Below are positions 44,466 through 53,572 of a DNA stretch of 64,000 bases, in pieces. Origin of the DNA: Ochrobactrum vermis (GTDB taxonomy: Bacteria; Pseudomonadota; Alphaproteobacteria; Rhizobiales; Rhizobiaceae); NCBI RefSeq assembly GCF_002975205.1, contig NZ_PCOC01000002.1, positions 945,001-1,009,000 on the forward strand, given 5' to 3'. How positions within the stretch are numbered: the first letter of the stretch is position 1; every line of letters starts with the position of its first letter. The notes under the pieces are model-generated. The model ran no database searches. It was not told where the DNA came from and saw only the letters and a program-made list of their open reading frames with translations. Made by a program: the position numbers and the translations under genes.

Positions 44466-46826
44466 ATGTTTAAAGTCCTGGAATGCGTCACAGTACAGCA
44501 TGATCAGCCTTTTGTGGTTTTGGCTGCGTCCATTTCATTTGCGAGCATGTTCGCTTTTTTTCTATTGCTTGTGCGCGCACGGGAATGCACGGAAAGCCGC
44601 CGCGACAACTGGCTGGCAATCAGTGCATTTGCAGGCGGGCTGGGTGTCTGGGCTACCCATTTTGTGGCCATGCTCGCTTATAGCGGCACTGTGGCAATCG
44701 AGTTTGATTTTACAATCACTGTTCTTTCAGCAGCGATAGCGGTACTTGGCTTTTGGATAAGTCTACGTCTTCTCGACGGGGCAACATTCAAACACGCTCT
44801 GATAGTTGCCATTTCAGCGACGCTGTCGATTGCAGCAATGCATTTCACGGGTATGAGCGCGATCAAGGCGGCAGCCGATGTCCACTATGATTTTCCACCG
44901 ATAGTGGTCGGCAGCATAACATCGGTTATGCTTCTACTGGCTGCGTTCTGGCTTGTGACGAATGCTTCCGGCTGGATGCGTATTTTGCTTCCGACTGTCG
45001 GAGGAATACTCGCGGTTTGCGCGCTCCATTTCACAGCGGTTGCATCGACTGAGCTCGTTCCGAACCCAACCCTTCCAGCAGCCGATCCACTCGGTATCGG
45101 GCGTCTGTGGTTGATCGGCGCCATAGCCGCAGTTGTCTGCATTGTAGCTCTGACGACAACGGTTGCCGTATTCGTAGATCGTTACATGACGGATCTGAAA
45201 GGATTTGCGAACGCTACATTGGACGGGCTGGCTGTTATCCGCGATGGCGGAATTGTCGAGATGAATGCTCGCTTTTCCGATCTCATGCGGCGAAGTGAAA
45301 AAGCGCTTGTCGGTGTTGCACCAGATACCCTGTTGTTGGCCGCTGACGGGCTTCCTGTCTGCGCTGCCCGTGCAGAAGCAATTGAAGCCGCGCCGCGGTT
45401 TCCGAATGATGAGCGGATCTTTGAACTTGCGGTTCATACGATCGAATATCAGGGGCGTCCGTGTGAGGTTCTGGCCGTGCGTGACCTTACCGAGAAGCGT
45501 GCTGCCCAGCGTCAGATCGAACATATGGCGCGGCACGATGCGCTCACGAGTTTGCCCAACCGCATGTTCTTTGAGGAGCGTCTCGCGAACGCTGTAGCGC
45601 GCCGTAGCCGTGAGCCTTTCGCTGTGCTGGCGCTCGATCTGGACCGGTTCAAGGCAGTGAACGACATTTTCGGACACGCCGAAGGCGACCGGGTACTGAA
45701 AGCGGTGTCCAGCATTCTGAAGCGCTCCATTAACGGTATAGACACGGCCGCACGTATCGGCGGCGACGAGTTCATTATTCTGCAAGTGGGTGTGCCTCAG
45801 CCCAAAGGCGCGCGGAAACTGTCCGACAAGATTCTGGACACCTTCCGGTCAGAGCTGAATACAGTGCTCGATCCGACTGCTGTCGGTGTGAGCATTGGCG
45901 TTGCGATATATCCGAACGATGGGAAGGACGCTGAAGCAATCAGACACGCCGCAGACATTGCGCTTTATCGGGCAAAGACTGAGGGGCGTGGTACGGTTGC
46001 GTTCTATTCACCAGAAATGGACCGCGAGATTAGAGAGCGTCGCCAGATGGAGGCAGATTTGCGCCATGCGATGGTCCGTGGCCAGATTGGCATTGCCTAT
46101 CAACCATTGTTCGCGACTGCTGATGGAAGCTGCACGGGCTATGAAGCCCTGGTTCGCTGGAGCCATCCGGAACGTGGCCAGATACCACCTGAGGTTTTCA
46201 TCCCTATTGCCGAAGAAACAGGGGTAATTGTGGCATTGGGCGAGTGGGTTCTGCGTGAAGCTTGCCGCACGGCAGCCGGATGGGAGAACCATCTGACTAT
46301 TGCGGTCAATCTGTCACCTGTGCAGTTCCGTCTGGTCAATCTGCCAGATACGGTCAGTTCGGTTCTCGCAGAAACCGGTCTCGATCCAGCAAGATTGGAA
46401 TTGGAAGTAACAGAATCTGCCTTGATGAAGGATCGATTGACGACACTCGAACTGTTGCGGCGAATGAAGAAGCTGGGTGTTCGCATTGTTATGGACGATT
46501 TCGGCACCGGTTATTCGTCGCTTAGCAATCTTCAAAGTTTTCCATTCGATAAGATCAAGATAGACCGCAGCTTCATTACCAGTATGGAAACCGATGGTAG
46601 TGCAAGAGCTATTGTGCGCGCCATCGTTGGGTTGGGTCGGAGCCTCGATCTGCCCGTGGTAGCTGAGGGTATAGAAACCTTTGATCAGCATAGGATGGTG
46701 ATCGAAGAGGGCTGCGAACAGGTTCAGGGCTTCCTCTTCGGTCGTCCGGCGAACGCACCAGCTTCCGTGGATCCTACTTCGAAGTCTCCCAGCAAAAAGG
46801 GTGGCGGGCAAGTAAAGGCGAGATAA
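44466..46826 (+). CDS. MHYT-sensor diguanylate cyclase/phosphodiesterase (GGDEF-EAL)
   Basis: A 786-residue cyclic-di-GMP protein. Residues ~1-235 are an integral-membrane MHYT sensor with three motif copies (ATHFVAM, AMHFTGM, ALHFTAV), proposed to bind copper or a diatomic gas. A PAS-like linker (~245-340) follows. The GGDEF domain (~345-505) has an intact IGGDEF active site; the EAL domain (~515-770) has YEALVRW and DDFGTGYSSL. Both activities may be present. It stands alone in transcription. The surrounding copper and iron genes make a metal signal conceivable, but this is speculation. Confidence 0.94.
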   Translation: MFKVLECVTVQHDQPFVVLAASISFASMFAFFLLLVRARECTESRRDNWLAISAFAGGLGVWATHFVAMLAYSGTVAIEFDFTITVLSAAIAVLGFWISLRLLDGATFKHALIVAISATLSIAAMHFTGMSAIKAAADVHYDFPPIVVGSITSVMLLLAAFWLVTNASGWMRILLPTVGGILAVCALHFTAVASTELVPNPTLPAADPLGIGRLWLIGAIAAVVCIVALTTTVAVFVDRYMTDLKGFANATLDGLAVIRDGGIVEMNARFSDLMRRSEKALVGVAPDTLLLAADGLPVCAARAEAIEAAPRFPNDERIFELAVHTIEYQGRPCEVLAVRDLTEKRAAQRQIEHMARHDALTSLPNRMFFEERLANAVARRSREPFAVLALDLDRFKAVNDIFGHAEGDRVLKAVSSILKRSINGIDTAARIGGDEFIILQVGVPQPKGARKLSDKILDTFRSELNTVLDPTAVGVSIGVAIYPNDGKDAEAIRHAADIALYRAKTEGRGTVAFYSPEMDREIRERRQMEADLRHAMVRGQIGIAYQPLFATADGSCTGYEALVRWSHPERGQIPPEVFIPIAEETGVIVALGEWVLREACRTAAGWENHLTIAVNLSPVQFRLVNLPDTVSSVLAETGLDPARLELEVTESALMKDRLTTLELLRRMKKLGVRIVMDDFGTGYSSLSNLQSFPFDKIKIDRSFITSMETDGSARAIVRAIVGLGRSLDLPVVAEGIETFDQHRMVIEEGCEQVQGFLFGRPANAPASVDPTSKSPSKKGGGQVKAR

Positions 46827-47211
46827 AAAACTTCACATTTGTGAATAACTGCTCGGCGTCGGTATTTCCGACGGTTCTTTGCTGTGCCGAATTGTTACAA
46901 AGCTGTTATTTTATGCGATTTTGAATGCTGTGTTACCGGAATATGTCCACGAGCGGGAACTGCAAATTTCCTAGTCTTTGGAAGGGGTTGCACGGTGTCC
47001 GATGTGTCATGTCACCACGAATAGAGCAACGTTTTCAACACGATATTTCGCGTGATCGCAATAATAAGTGAATTTATTCGGAGGAGCTTTCCATGCCTGT
47101 AACACGTTGCGGCCACAAAGCGAAAGCTGAATAGGACGAACAGTAACAGTACTTAGGATCGTGAGACAAATCCCGTAACGGAGTTCTTCGATCTTTAGCT
47201 TGGTTAAGTGG
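46827..47211. other. 385-bp stretch without a recognised gene
   Basis: It holds a 14-bp palindrome TTCACATTTGTGAA (46832-46845) and a 6-bp hairpin CGTCGG/CCGACG (46857-46873) followed by GTTCTTT, possibly ending the GGDEF-EAL transcript. Near its right end is a 13-codon frame with a strong ribosome-binding site (listed separately). Confidence 0.4.
47093..47134 (+). CDS. Possible 13-codon leader peptide
   Basis: ATG at 47093 is preceded by GGAGGAG at an ideal distance (6 nt) and the frame ends after 13 codons (MPVTRCGHKAKAE). It lies ~80 bp upstream of the small membrane protein gene. A good ribosome-binding site is the only support; it may be coincidental. Confidence 0.2.
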   Translation: MPVTRCGHKAKAE

Positions 47212-47568
47212 ATGATGGAAACAATGCTTACTTCGCAACAATGGCTTCCGGTCGAGTTGCTCAATATCGGGCTGGCTGCTGCCCTTTTTTTTGCCTGCCT
47301 TGTTCACTCATTGTGGAAGGCGGTGTTTGACGAGCTCAATCCGGTTTTCTGGCGACGTACGGCTGCACTGCTTTGGGCCGGTATCGTCATTGTCGCGCTG
47401 AGCGGAGGGATCGAAAGCTTCAACTGGCCGCAGGCCATTGGCTGGCTTCTCGTTCTTGGCGGTGTGGTTGCGACGGTCACGCGTACCGGTATGAGCTACT
47501 ATCGCCAGTATTGTGCCCATACATCGCGTGGCGTACATGCGGGCCGCACCCGACTTTCAGGACGGTGA
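47212..47568 (+). CDS. Small membrane protein of unknown function
   Basis: A ~118-residue protein with three hydrophobic segments (LNIGLAAALFFACLVHSL, ALLWAGIVIVALSGG, AIGWLLVLGGVVATV) and a basic C-terminal tail. I do not recognise the family. The start is one of two adjacent ATGs at 47212/47215; no strong ribosome-binding site. Convergent with the BLH-like gene. Confidence 0.6.
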   Translation: MMETMLTSQQWLPVELLNIGLAAALFFACLVHSLWKAVFDELNPVFWRRTAALLWAGIVIVALSGGIESFNWPQAIGWLLVLGGVVATVTRTGMSYYRQYCAHTSRGVHAGRTRLSGR

Positions 47569-47637
47569 TCACCATGTTTGCAAAGACCGTCGAAATGCCT
47601 TTGCGGCTTCACCGTCCCCATAGCCTGCGCTCGTTCT

Positions 47638-47982
47638 TTATCCGCGCTTTTGCTGCTGCACGATCCCGTAAATATTCGTAGATCGGGCACCTGACCGGCA
47701 GTAGCCCAGAATGGGGCCTTCAGCTTCATCAAGTGCTGCTGCCATTGCATCGACATCTTCTTGCGTCAATTGTCCGCCGACAACCGGGATGTAATAAGTG
47801 GCAAGCCCGGCTTTTTCAGCGACCCGTGCAATTTCGCTAAATTCGGGCTGTTCGGCCCCGCCTTCGCCATCTGGTCGATTGCAGATAATCGTTCGAAACC
47901 CCTCCGCCGCAATATCGCGTATATCGTCGGGCTCGATCTGGCCCGAGACCGAATAATTGTCGTCTACCTGGCGAATATCCAT
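47638..47982 (-). CDS. BLH/DUF442 (TIGR01244-type) phosphatase-like sulfur-metabolism protein
   Basis: A 114-residue single-domain protein. The fold is dual-specificity-phosphatase-like, with the Cx5R loop as CRSGARS near the C-terminus. The family (beta-lactamase-hydrolase-like, 'TIGR01244 sulfur transferase') is linked to sulfide oxidation and biofilm control in rhizobia and Xylella when fused to a metallo-beta-lactamase; here it stands alone. Activity is unproven. Confidence 0.82.
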   Translation of the reverse strand: MDIRQVDDNYSVSGQIEPDDIRDIAAEGFRTIICNRPDGEGGAEQPEFSEIARVAEKAGLATYYIPVVGGQLTQEDVDAMAAALDEAEGPILGYCRSGARSTNIYGIVQQQKRG

Positions 47983-48102
47983 ATTTTCCTCACTTGCCGT
48001 TCAAATCGCGGCGGCTTGTCCGGTGGCAACTTACATTAAAGTTGTTTTCATGCCACATGAAACTGTTGGGAGAATGGATGCGATGGCAGGCGAGCGATTA
48101 AG

Positions 48103-48912
48103 ATGACGATCCACAAGATTAGCCGGAGTGCTACACGTCTCGCGCATCGTGTGTCGACCTTTCATGAAGGCACGCGAATGGTGCCGGAAGAAGTACCTGT
48201 GGCGGTGAGCTATAACGGTTCAACGCAAGCCGTGATGATGGCTACCCCCGACAGTCTTGAGGATTTTGCGATTGGCTTCACTCTTACTGAGAATATCGTT
48301 GACCATATTTCCGAGATAGAAGCGATTGAGGTCGTAGCCTTTGAGAAAGGAATCGACGTGCAGATCAGGCTGTCGGAGCGCCCGGAACAGCGGCTTGCTG
48401 CGCGACGCAGATTTATGGCCGGGCCTGTCGGTTGTGGACTTTGTGGGATAGATTCAATCGATCACGCCTTGCGGCCGCTTACGGCACTGGATCGAGATGG
48501 TGGAAAATTCACCTCCCATGATATTTCTATGGCTGTTAAATCTCTTGCCGAAGGGCAGGAGCTAAATGCTGAAACCCATGCAGTTCACGCCGCTGGTTTC
48601 TATGTGCCAGGCAAGGGGCTCATTGCCGTGCGCGAGGACGTCGGGCGCCACAATGCACTGGATAAACTTGTCGGCGCTGTCTCGCGTATAGGCACTTCAC
48701 CGAAAAAGGGGATTGTTGCGATCACCAGTCGCGTTTCGGTCGAAATGGTACAGAAAGCTGTCATGTTCGGCACGCCTGTTCTGGCGGCCATTTCTGCGCC
48801 TACGGCTCTCGCCATCCGAACTGCTGAAGAAGCTAATCTGACGCTTGTTGCGTTGGTACGGGGAGATGAGTTCGACGTTTATACCCATGGAGAACGTATC
48901 GTCGGAGAATGA
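48103..48912 (+). CDS. fdhD: FdhD, sulfur carrier/sulfurtransferase for formate dehydrogenase
   Basis: A 269-residue FdhD. The active-site pair of cysteines is present as CGLC (C111, C114). FdhD transfers sulfur from IscS to the molybdenum cofactor to activate formate dehydrogenase. No formate dehydrogenase genes occur in this window, so the enzyme it serves is encoded elsewhere. Confidence 0.94.
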   Translation: MTIHKISRSATRLAHRVSTFHEGTRMVPEEVPVAVSYNGSTQAVMMATPDSLEDFAIGFTLTENIVDHISEIEAIEVVAFEKGIDVQIRLSERPEQRLAARRRFMAGPVGCGLCGIDSIDHALRPLTALDRDGGKFTSHDISMAVKSLAEGQELNAETHAVHAAGFYVPGKGLIAVREDVGRHNALDKLVGAVSRIGTSPKKGIVAITSRVSVEMVQKAVMFGTPVLAAISAPTALAIRTAEEANLTLVALVRGDEFDVYTHGERIVGE

Positions 48913-48934
48913 CCGGCCTTTTGCAAGGCCGGTC
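48911..48934. terminator. Hairpin shared by convergent fdhD and ribH
   Basis: A perfect 10-bp stem GACCGGCCTT / AAGGCCGGTC with a TTGC loop, beginning at the fdhD stop codon and ending 7 bp before the ribH stop. No clear T-run on either side. Confidence 0.65.
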
Positions 48935-48940
48935 AGCCCA

Positions 48941-49420
48941 TCATTGTGCAAGTGCCGCAATACGGCTGCGCTCGCCAACGATCTGTAATACCGCGTTTGC
49001 CGCTTCCACACCCTTCACTTTGAAGTGCTCGTGAAAGAAGCCGTGGTGTTCTTTGCTTTCGTGGAAATGATGTGGCGTCAGGACAACACTGAGTACTGGA
49101 ACTTCAATTTCGAGACTAGCCTGCATCATGCCGTTGATAACGGCGGTTGCCACGAAATCATGCCGATAGATGCCGCCATCCACCACGAAGGCTGCGCCGA
49201 CGATGGCCGCATACTGACCGGTCTTTGCGAGGGTTTTGGCATGAAGGGGGATTTCATAGGCGCCCGGAACGTCGAAGATATCGATTTCCACGTTTGTACC
49301 GGTCTTCGCAGACAATTCTGCGATAAAGCTCTTGCGGGCTTCATCGACAATATCGGCGTGCCAACGAGCCTGAATGAATGCAATCTTGAATGAAGTCTTG
49401 TTCGGATAGCTCTGGTTCAT
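48941..49420 (-). CDS. ribH2: 6,7-dimethyl-8-ribityllumazine synthase, type II (RibH2)
   Basis: A 159-residue lumazine synthase joining ribulose-derived dihydroxybutanone phosphate and the ribitylaminouracil in riboflavin synthesis. FIQARWHADIVDEARKSF at the N-terminus and the catalytic-histidine segment LTPHHFHESKEHH. From memory it is nearly identical to Brucella RibH2 (BLS, a decameric immunodominant antigen) with scattered substitutions. It is a lone rib gene, controlled by the FMN riboswitch upstream. Confidence 0.96.
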   Translation of the reverse strand: MNQSYPNKTSFKIAFIQARWHADIVDEARKSFIAELSAKTGTNVEIDIFDVPGAYEIPLHAKTLAKTGQYAAIVGAAFVVDGGIYRHDFVATAVINGMMQASLEIEVPVLSVVLTPHHFHESKEHHGFFHEHFKVKGVEAANAVLQIVGERSRIAALAQ

Positions 49421-49501
49421 AGGTTCCTCACGAAACTAGAATCAGGGCGCACAAAAGAACGCAAAGACGGTACCTGAATGGCACAATCCTGACACTCAAT
49501 C

Positions 49502-49653
49502 GCTCTCTTCCATCCGGACTTTAACCGTCGGCTCCGGCATCTCACCGGATCTGCTGACCCTGAACTGAAAGCGAATCGGCTTCCATCCAGGCGCTCGCGG
49601 GCTCGAAGCTTACACTCCATACCGCCGGTGGGGAGTTTCACCCCGCCCCGAGA
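49502..49653 (-). ncRNA. FMN riboswitch (RFN element) upstream of ribH2
   Basis: Read on the minus strand the conserved RFN blocks appear in order: GGGGCGGGGTGAAA and CCCCACCGGCGGT, AGCCCGCGAGCGC, GATCCGGTGAGATGCCGGAG, CCGACGGTTAAAGTCCGGAT and GGAAGAGAG. It ends ~80 nt before the ribH2 start. No strong terminator follows, so control of translation initiation is more likely than attenuation. Confidence 0.95.
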
Positions 49654-49660
49654 ACAAACT

Positions 49661-50257
49661 CGCACACTATTATGCGAGCGGCGTGAAACTATGCGCTTGT
49701 CTAAAGTTTGTCCAGTGCGGAGAAGGAAATTTTCTGCTTCCGATATTTCGGTTTGGCTTCAGTATTTTAGGGCAATCGCTTGAGTAGGATACGCAGCAGA
49801 TCGCGCTTGTTCAGAGAGGTAATGCATTATTTCTATTGGCTTTTCAGGATGTTAACTCTGGCTGCAGTTTTAATCGATTAAATTTCGTTTGTTTTATCCT
49901 ATGAGAGATATTGACACCGTGGCCGGGTTTGAGACTATCCTATGCTCCACATCTTGTCCTGTGGGTGGTTCGCTGCCATAAAAGACAACGTTGTCAATTG
50001 GGCGAAAGCGACGTATGAGTGGAATGGAGGAATTCAGGAAAAACGTCCTAAGGGATGGCCGGGGCGCAGGTGAAAGCGAAAGCTTTCGCATCGTATTGCG
50101 GCAGTGAATAGGAGGATCGGGCTGTGTGCAGCGGCCGGTTTCACGTCTGTACCGAGGAGGTGCGGATGAGAGTGACGACACGGATTACTATGCATAAGCA
50201 GAAGCTTGGCCGGGTATCCGATAGTTTTAGTTTCGTTTGTTTCTACGGGAGGTAGAC
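49661..50257. other. ~600-bp stretch upstream of the glucose-type ABC operon, no gene recognised
   Basis: It must contain the ribH2 promoter (left end) and the promoter of the sugar ABC operon (right end). Short open frames on the minus strand lack ribosome-binding sites and recognisable domains. I could not place a convincing promoter or operator. Confidence 0.4.
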
Positions 50258-51523
50258 ATGCATAAACTTTTGAAGCTCGCTGCGATGGGTACGGCCGCCT
50301 GTGCTTTGCTCGCCGGAATGGCCCCTGTTGCAAATGCGCAGGACAAGCAGAATGTTGAAGTTCTGCATTGGTGGACGGCAGGTGGTGAAGCCGCTGCGCT
50401 CGACGTTCTCAAGAAGGACCTCGAAAAGAAAGGCATCAGCTGGACCGATATGCCGGTAGCCGGTGGCGGCGGTACGGAAGCCATGACGGTGCTGCGCGCG
50501 CGCGTCACGGCTGGCAACGCGCCGACGGCGGTGCAAATGCTCGGCTTCGATATTCGCGATTGGGCAGAGCAGGGTGCTCTTGGCAATCTCGATGAGGTAG
50601 CAAGCAAGGAAGGGTGGGAAAAAGTTATCCCGGCCCCTCTCCAGGAATTTGCCAAGTATGACGGTCACTGGATCGCAGCGCCTGTTAATGTTCATTCCAC
50701 CAACTGGATGTGGATCAACAAGGCGGCGCTCGAAAAGGCTGGCGGCAAGGAGCCTGCCAACTGGGATGAACTGATCGCTCTACTCGATAAGTTCAAGGAA
50801 CAGGGTATCACTCCGGTCGCTCATGGTGGACAGCCGTGGCAAGACGCAACGATTTTCGATGCTGTTGTCCTGTCTTACGGTACGGACTTCTACAAGAAAG
50901 CTTTCATCGATCTCGACCCCGAGACCCTCGGCAGCGATACGATGAAGCAGGCTTTCGACCGCATGACGAAGCTGCGGTCTTATGTAGATGACAACTTCTC
51001 CGGTCGCGACTGGAACCTTGCTTCCGCTATGGTGATTGAAGGCAAGGCGGGTCTTCAGTTCATGGGCGACTGGGCTAAGGGCGAGTTTATCAAGGCTGGC
51101 AAGAAGCCTGGCGAAGACTTCGTCTGCATGCGCTATCCAGGTACGCAGGGCGCTATCACCTTCAATTCGGATATGTTCGCCATGTTCAAGGTTTCGGAAG
51201 ACAAGATTCCGGCACAGCTTGAAATGGCATCGGCGATTGAAAGCCCGACTTTCCAGTCGGCCTTCAACGTGGTGAAGGGCTCAGCGCCAGCCCGTACCGA
51301 TGTGCCTGATACCGACTTTGATGCTTGCGGCAAGAAGGCAATCGCCGACGAAAAGGAAGCAAGCCAGAAGGGCACGATGCTGGGCTCCATGGCTCATGGA
51401 TATGCCAACCCGGCGGCTGTCAAGAACGCCATCTATGACGTCGTAACACGCCAGTTCAACGGTCAGCTCTCTTCGGAAGATGCTGTCAAGGAACTCGTGT
51501 CGGCTGTTGAGGCTGCGAAGTAA
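50258..51523 (+). CDS. gtsA: Glucose/mannose-type ABC substrate-binding protein (GtsA-like)
   Basis: A 421-residue family 1 solute-binding protein. Signal peptide ends PVANAQD. The mature start [16 protein letters not shown] and [13 protein letters not shown] closely recall Pseudomonas GtsA, which binds glucose. Start at the ATG preceded by GGGAGG. Two permeases and a MalK-type ATPase follow in order, as in gtsABCD. The sugar specificity is by similarity only. Confidence 0.85.
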   Translation: MHKLLKLAAMGTAACALLAGMAPVANAQDKQNVEVLHWWTAGGEAAALDVLKKDLEKKGISWTDMPVAGGGGTEAMTVLRARVTAGNAPTAVQMLGFDIRDWAEQGALGNLDEVASKEGWEKVIPAPLQEFAKYDGHWIAAPVNVHSTNWMWINKAALEKAGGKEPANWDELIALLDKFKEQGITPVAHGGQPWQDATIFDAVVLSYGTDFYKKAFIDLDPETLGSDTMKQAFDRMTKLRSYVDDNFSGRDWNLASAMVIEGKAGLQFMGDWAKGEFIKAGKKPGEDFVCMRYPGTQGAITFNSDMFAMFKVSEDKIPAQLEMASAIESPTFQSAFNVVKGSAPARTDVPDTDFDACGKKAIADEKEASQKGTMLGSMAHGYANPAAVKNAIYDVVTRQFNGQLSSEDAVKELVSAVEAAK

Positions 51524-51534
51524 CGTCGAAAATT

Positions 51535-51558
51535 GCGTCCGGGGTCTTTCCCGGACGC
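51535..51558 (+). other. Hairpin between binding-protein and permease genes
   Basis: A perfect 9-bp stem GCGTCCGGG / CCCGGACGC with a 6-nt loop, 11 bp after the gtsA stop and followed by TATTTG. Partial terminator or mRNA stabiliser. Confidence 0.65.
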
Positions 51559-51727
51559 TATTTGCACCTGCGCCCTTGGTGAAAGAGGCGCCTTTGAAAG
51601 TGCTGGCAACAACGGCCAGAAATCAAAACAACGATTGCCTGATAAGGGTCTGCATGTTTCCATCGGAAATTGCAGGGAATTAAACGTATTAAGTGCATTC
51701 GGTCGCGCATGTTGCGGAGGCGCCGGA

Positions 51728-52687
51728 ATGCCGGTCAAACAGATGTCTGGAACTTTGCCTGATAATTGGCATAAGGCCGGGCGGCGTGAACAAGGTGACG
51801 CAAATATGCAGCGTAACAGCCGAATACAGGAACTGGTGCCAAAGCTGGTTCTCGCGCCAAGCTTTCTGATAGTGCTCGTGTTTGTCTACGGTTTCATCAT
51901 TTACACTGGTGTTCTTTCGCTAACCAACAGTCGAATGCTGCCGTCTTACGGCTTCGTAGGGCTCACGAATTATACCAAACTATGGGCTTTGCCTCACTGG
52001 TGGCGTGCAATCACCAACCTGGCAATTTTTGCATCGCTCTACATCATTATCTGTTCGGTTATCGGGCTGTTTCTTGCCATTCTTCTTGATCAGAAGATCC
52101 GCGGTGAGGGCGTTCTGCGTCCGATTTATCTCTATCCGATGGCGTTGTCTTTCATCGTGACCGGAACAGCATGGAAGTGGTTTCTCGATCCCGGTATCGG
52201 CCTGGAAAACACAATGCATCTATGGGGTTGGGAGAGTTTTTCCTTCAACTGGATCAAGAGCAATACCATGGCGATATACTGTCTTGTGATTGCTGCCGTA
52301 TGGCAATCATCCGGATTTGTGATGGCGATGTTTCTTGCAGGGCTGCGTGGTGTCGACAACGAGATTATCAAGGCGGCCCAGATTGACGGAGCGTCAACAG
52401 GAACGATCTATCGTCGCATCGTCATTCCACTGATGCGCCCGGTATTCCTGTCTGCTTTTGTGGTTCTCGCTCATCTTGCAATCAAAGCATATGATCTCGT
52501 CATCGCGCTGACCGGCGGCGGCCCGGGGCAAGCCACCGAACTTCCGGCAACTTTCATGTATTCCTACACGTTCACACGGAACCAGATGGGTATCGGCGCA
52601 TCGTCAGCGATCGTCATGCTGGCGATGATCTTCTCGATCATCATCCCTTACCTTTACTCTGAAATTCGCGGAGGGTCGCGGTCATGA
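51728..52687 (+). CDS. gtsB: Sugar ABC transporter permease (GtsB-like)
   Basis: A 293- to 319-residue MalF-type permease with about six helices and the EAA loop KAAQIDGASTGTIYRRIVIP. GGAGG lies seven bases before ATG 51728, used here. ATG 51806, preceded by AAGGTGA, gives the length closest to GtsB homologues and is a real alternative. It overlaps gtsC by 4 bp. Confidence 0.88.
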   Translation: MPVKQMSGTLPDNWHKAGRREQGDANMQRNSRIQELVPKLVLAPSFLIVLVFVYGFIIYTGVLSLTNSRMLPSYGFVGLTNYTKLWALPHWWRAITNLAIFASLYIIICSVIGLFLAILLDQKIRGEGVLRPIYLYPMALSFIVTGTAWKWFLDPGIGLENTMHLWGWESFSFNWIKSNTMAIYCLVIAAVWQSSGFVMAMFLAGLRGVDNEIIKAAQIDGASTGTIYRRIVIPLMRPVFLSAFVVLAHLAIKAYDLVIALTGGGPGQATELPATFMYSYTFTRNQMGIGASSAIVMLAMIFSIIIPYLYSEIRGGSRS

Positions 52688-53565
52688 GCGCCCAGTCGCA
52701 AGACAATGCCATTAGCAGCGGAAAGCTGACGCGTGCGCTGATCTACACCGCACTGCTGCTCTTTGCTTTCTATTATTTGTTGCCGCTTTATGTGATGCTG
52801 GTAAACTCGTTCAAACCCCTGGATGAAATCCGCCAGGGAGGCATGTTGAACCTGCCACAGCAATGGACGATCGAGCCGTGGCTATCCGCATGGTCGACGG
52901 CGCAGATCGGAGTGCAGCCTACCGGGCTGAGGCCGTTCTTCATCAACTCGATCCTGATGGTCGTACCTGCCGTTGCTATCTCAACCATCGTCGGTGCATT
53001 GAACGGCTATGTGCTGACCAAGTGGCAATTCCGCGGGTCGAATATCTTTTTCGGCTTGCTGTTGCTGTCCTGCTTTATCCCGTTTCAGATCGTTCTCATT
53101 CCGATGGCGCGTGTTCTTGGTTTTCTCGGCATTGCCGGCACAATCTGGGGGCTGATCCTTGTACATGTGGTCTATGGCATCGGTTTCACGACACTTTATT
53201 TCCGCAATTATTATGAGGCGTTCCCGACCGAATTGGTTCGGGCGGCCCAGATCGACGGGGCGAGCTTTTTCCAAATATTCTGGCGCATTTTGCTCCCGTC
53301 TTCAGGGCCGATTATCGTTGTGTCTGTGATCTGGCAGTTCACCAATATCTGGAACGACTTTTTGTTTGGCGCTTCGTTCTCCGGTGCGCATTCGACACCT
53401 ATGACGGTGGCGCTCAACAACCTCGTGTCCTCCTCCACCGGCGTCAAGGAATACAATGTGCATTTCGCGGGCGCTATCTTGGCAGCTCTGCCGACGCTGA
53501 TCGTCTACATCGTTTCTGGTCGCTACTTCGTACGTGGCCTGATGTCCGGTGCCGTTAAGGGATAA
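52684..53565 (+). CDS. gtsC: Sugar ABC transporter permease (GtsC-like)
   Basis: A 293-residue MalG-type permease. About six helices, with EAA loop RAAQIDGASFFQIFWRILLP. Translationally coupled to gtsB through ATGA overlap; ribosome-binding site GGAGG inside gtsB. It forms the channel with GtsB. Confidence 0.9.
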   Translation: MSAQSQDNAISSGKLTRALIYTALLLFAFYYLLPLYVMLVNSFKPLDEIRQGGMLNLPQQWTIEPWLSAWSTAQIGVQPTGLRPFFINSILMVVPAVAISTIVGALNGYVLTKWQFRGSNIFFGLLLLSCFIPFQIVLIPMARVLGFLGIAGTIWGLILVHVVYGIGFTTLYFRNYYEAFPTELVRAAQIDGASFFQIFWRILLPSSGPIIVVSVIWQFTNIWNDFLFGASFSGAHSTPMTVALNNLVSSSTGVKEYNVHFAGAILAALPTLIVYIVSGRYFVRGLMSGAVKG

Positions 53566-53572
53566 GTAGCAA

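Noticed and set aside
46832..46845. TTCACATTTGTGAA as a Crp or Fnr site
   Set aside because: The half-sites face the wrong way for Crp (TGTGA-N6-TCACA) and do not match Fnr (TTGAT-N4-ATCAA). Recorded only as a palindrome.
49894..50333. Short minus-strand open frames in the gap upstream of gtsA
   Set aside because: Proline/serine/arginine-rich translations without ribosome-binding sites; typical of non-coding DNA.
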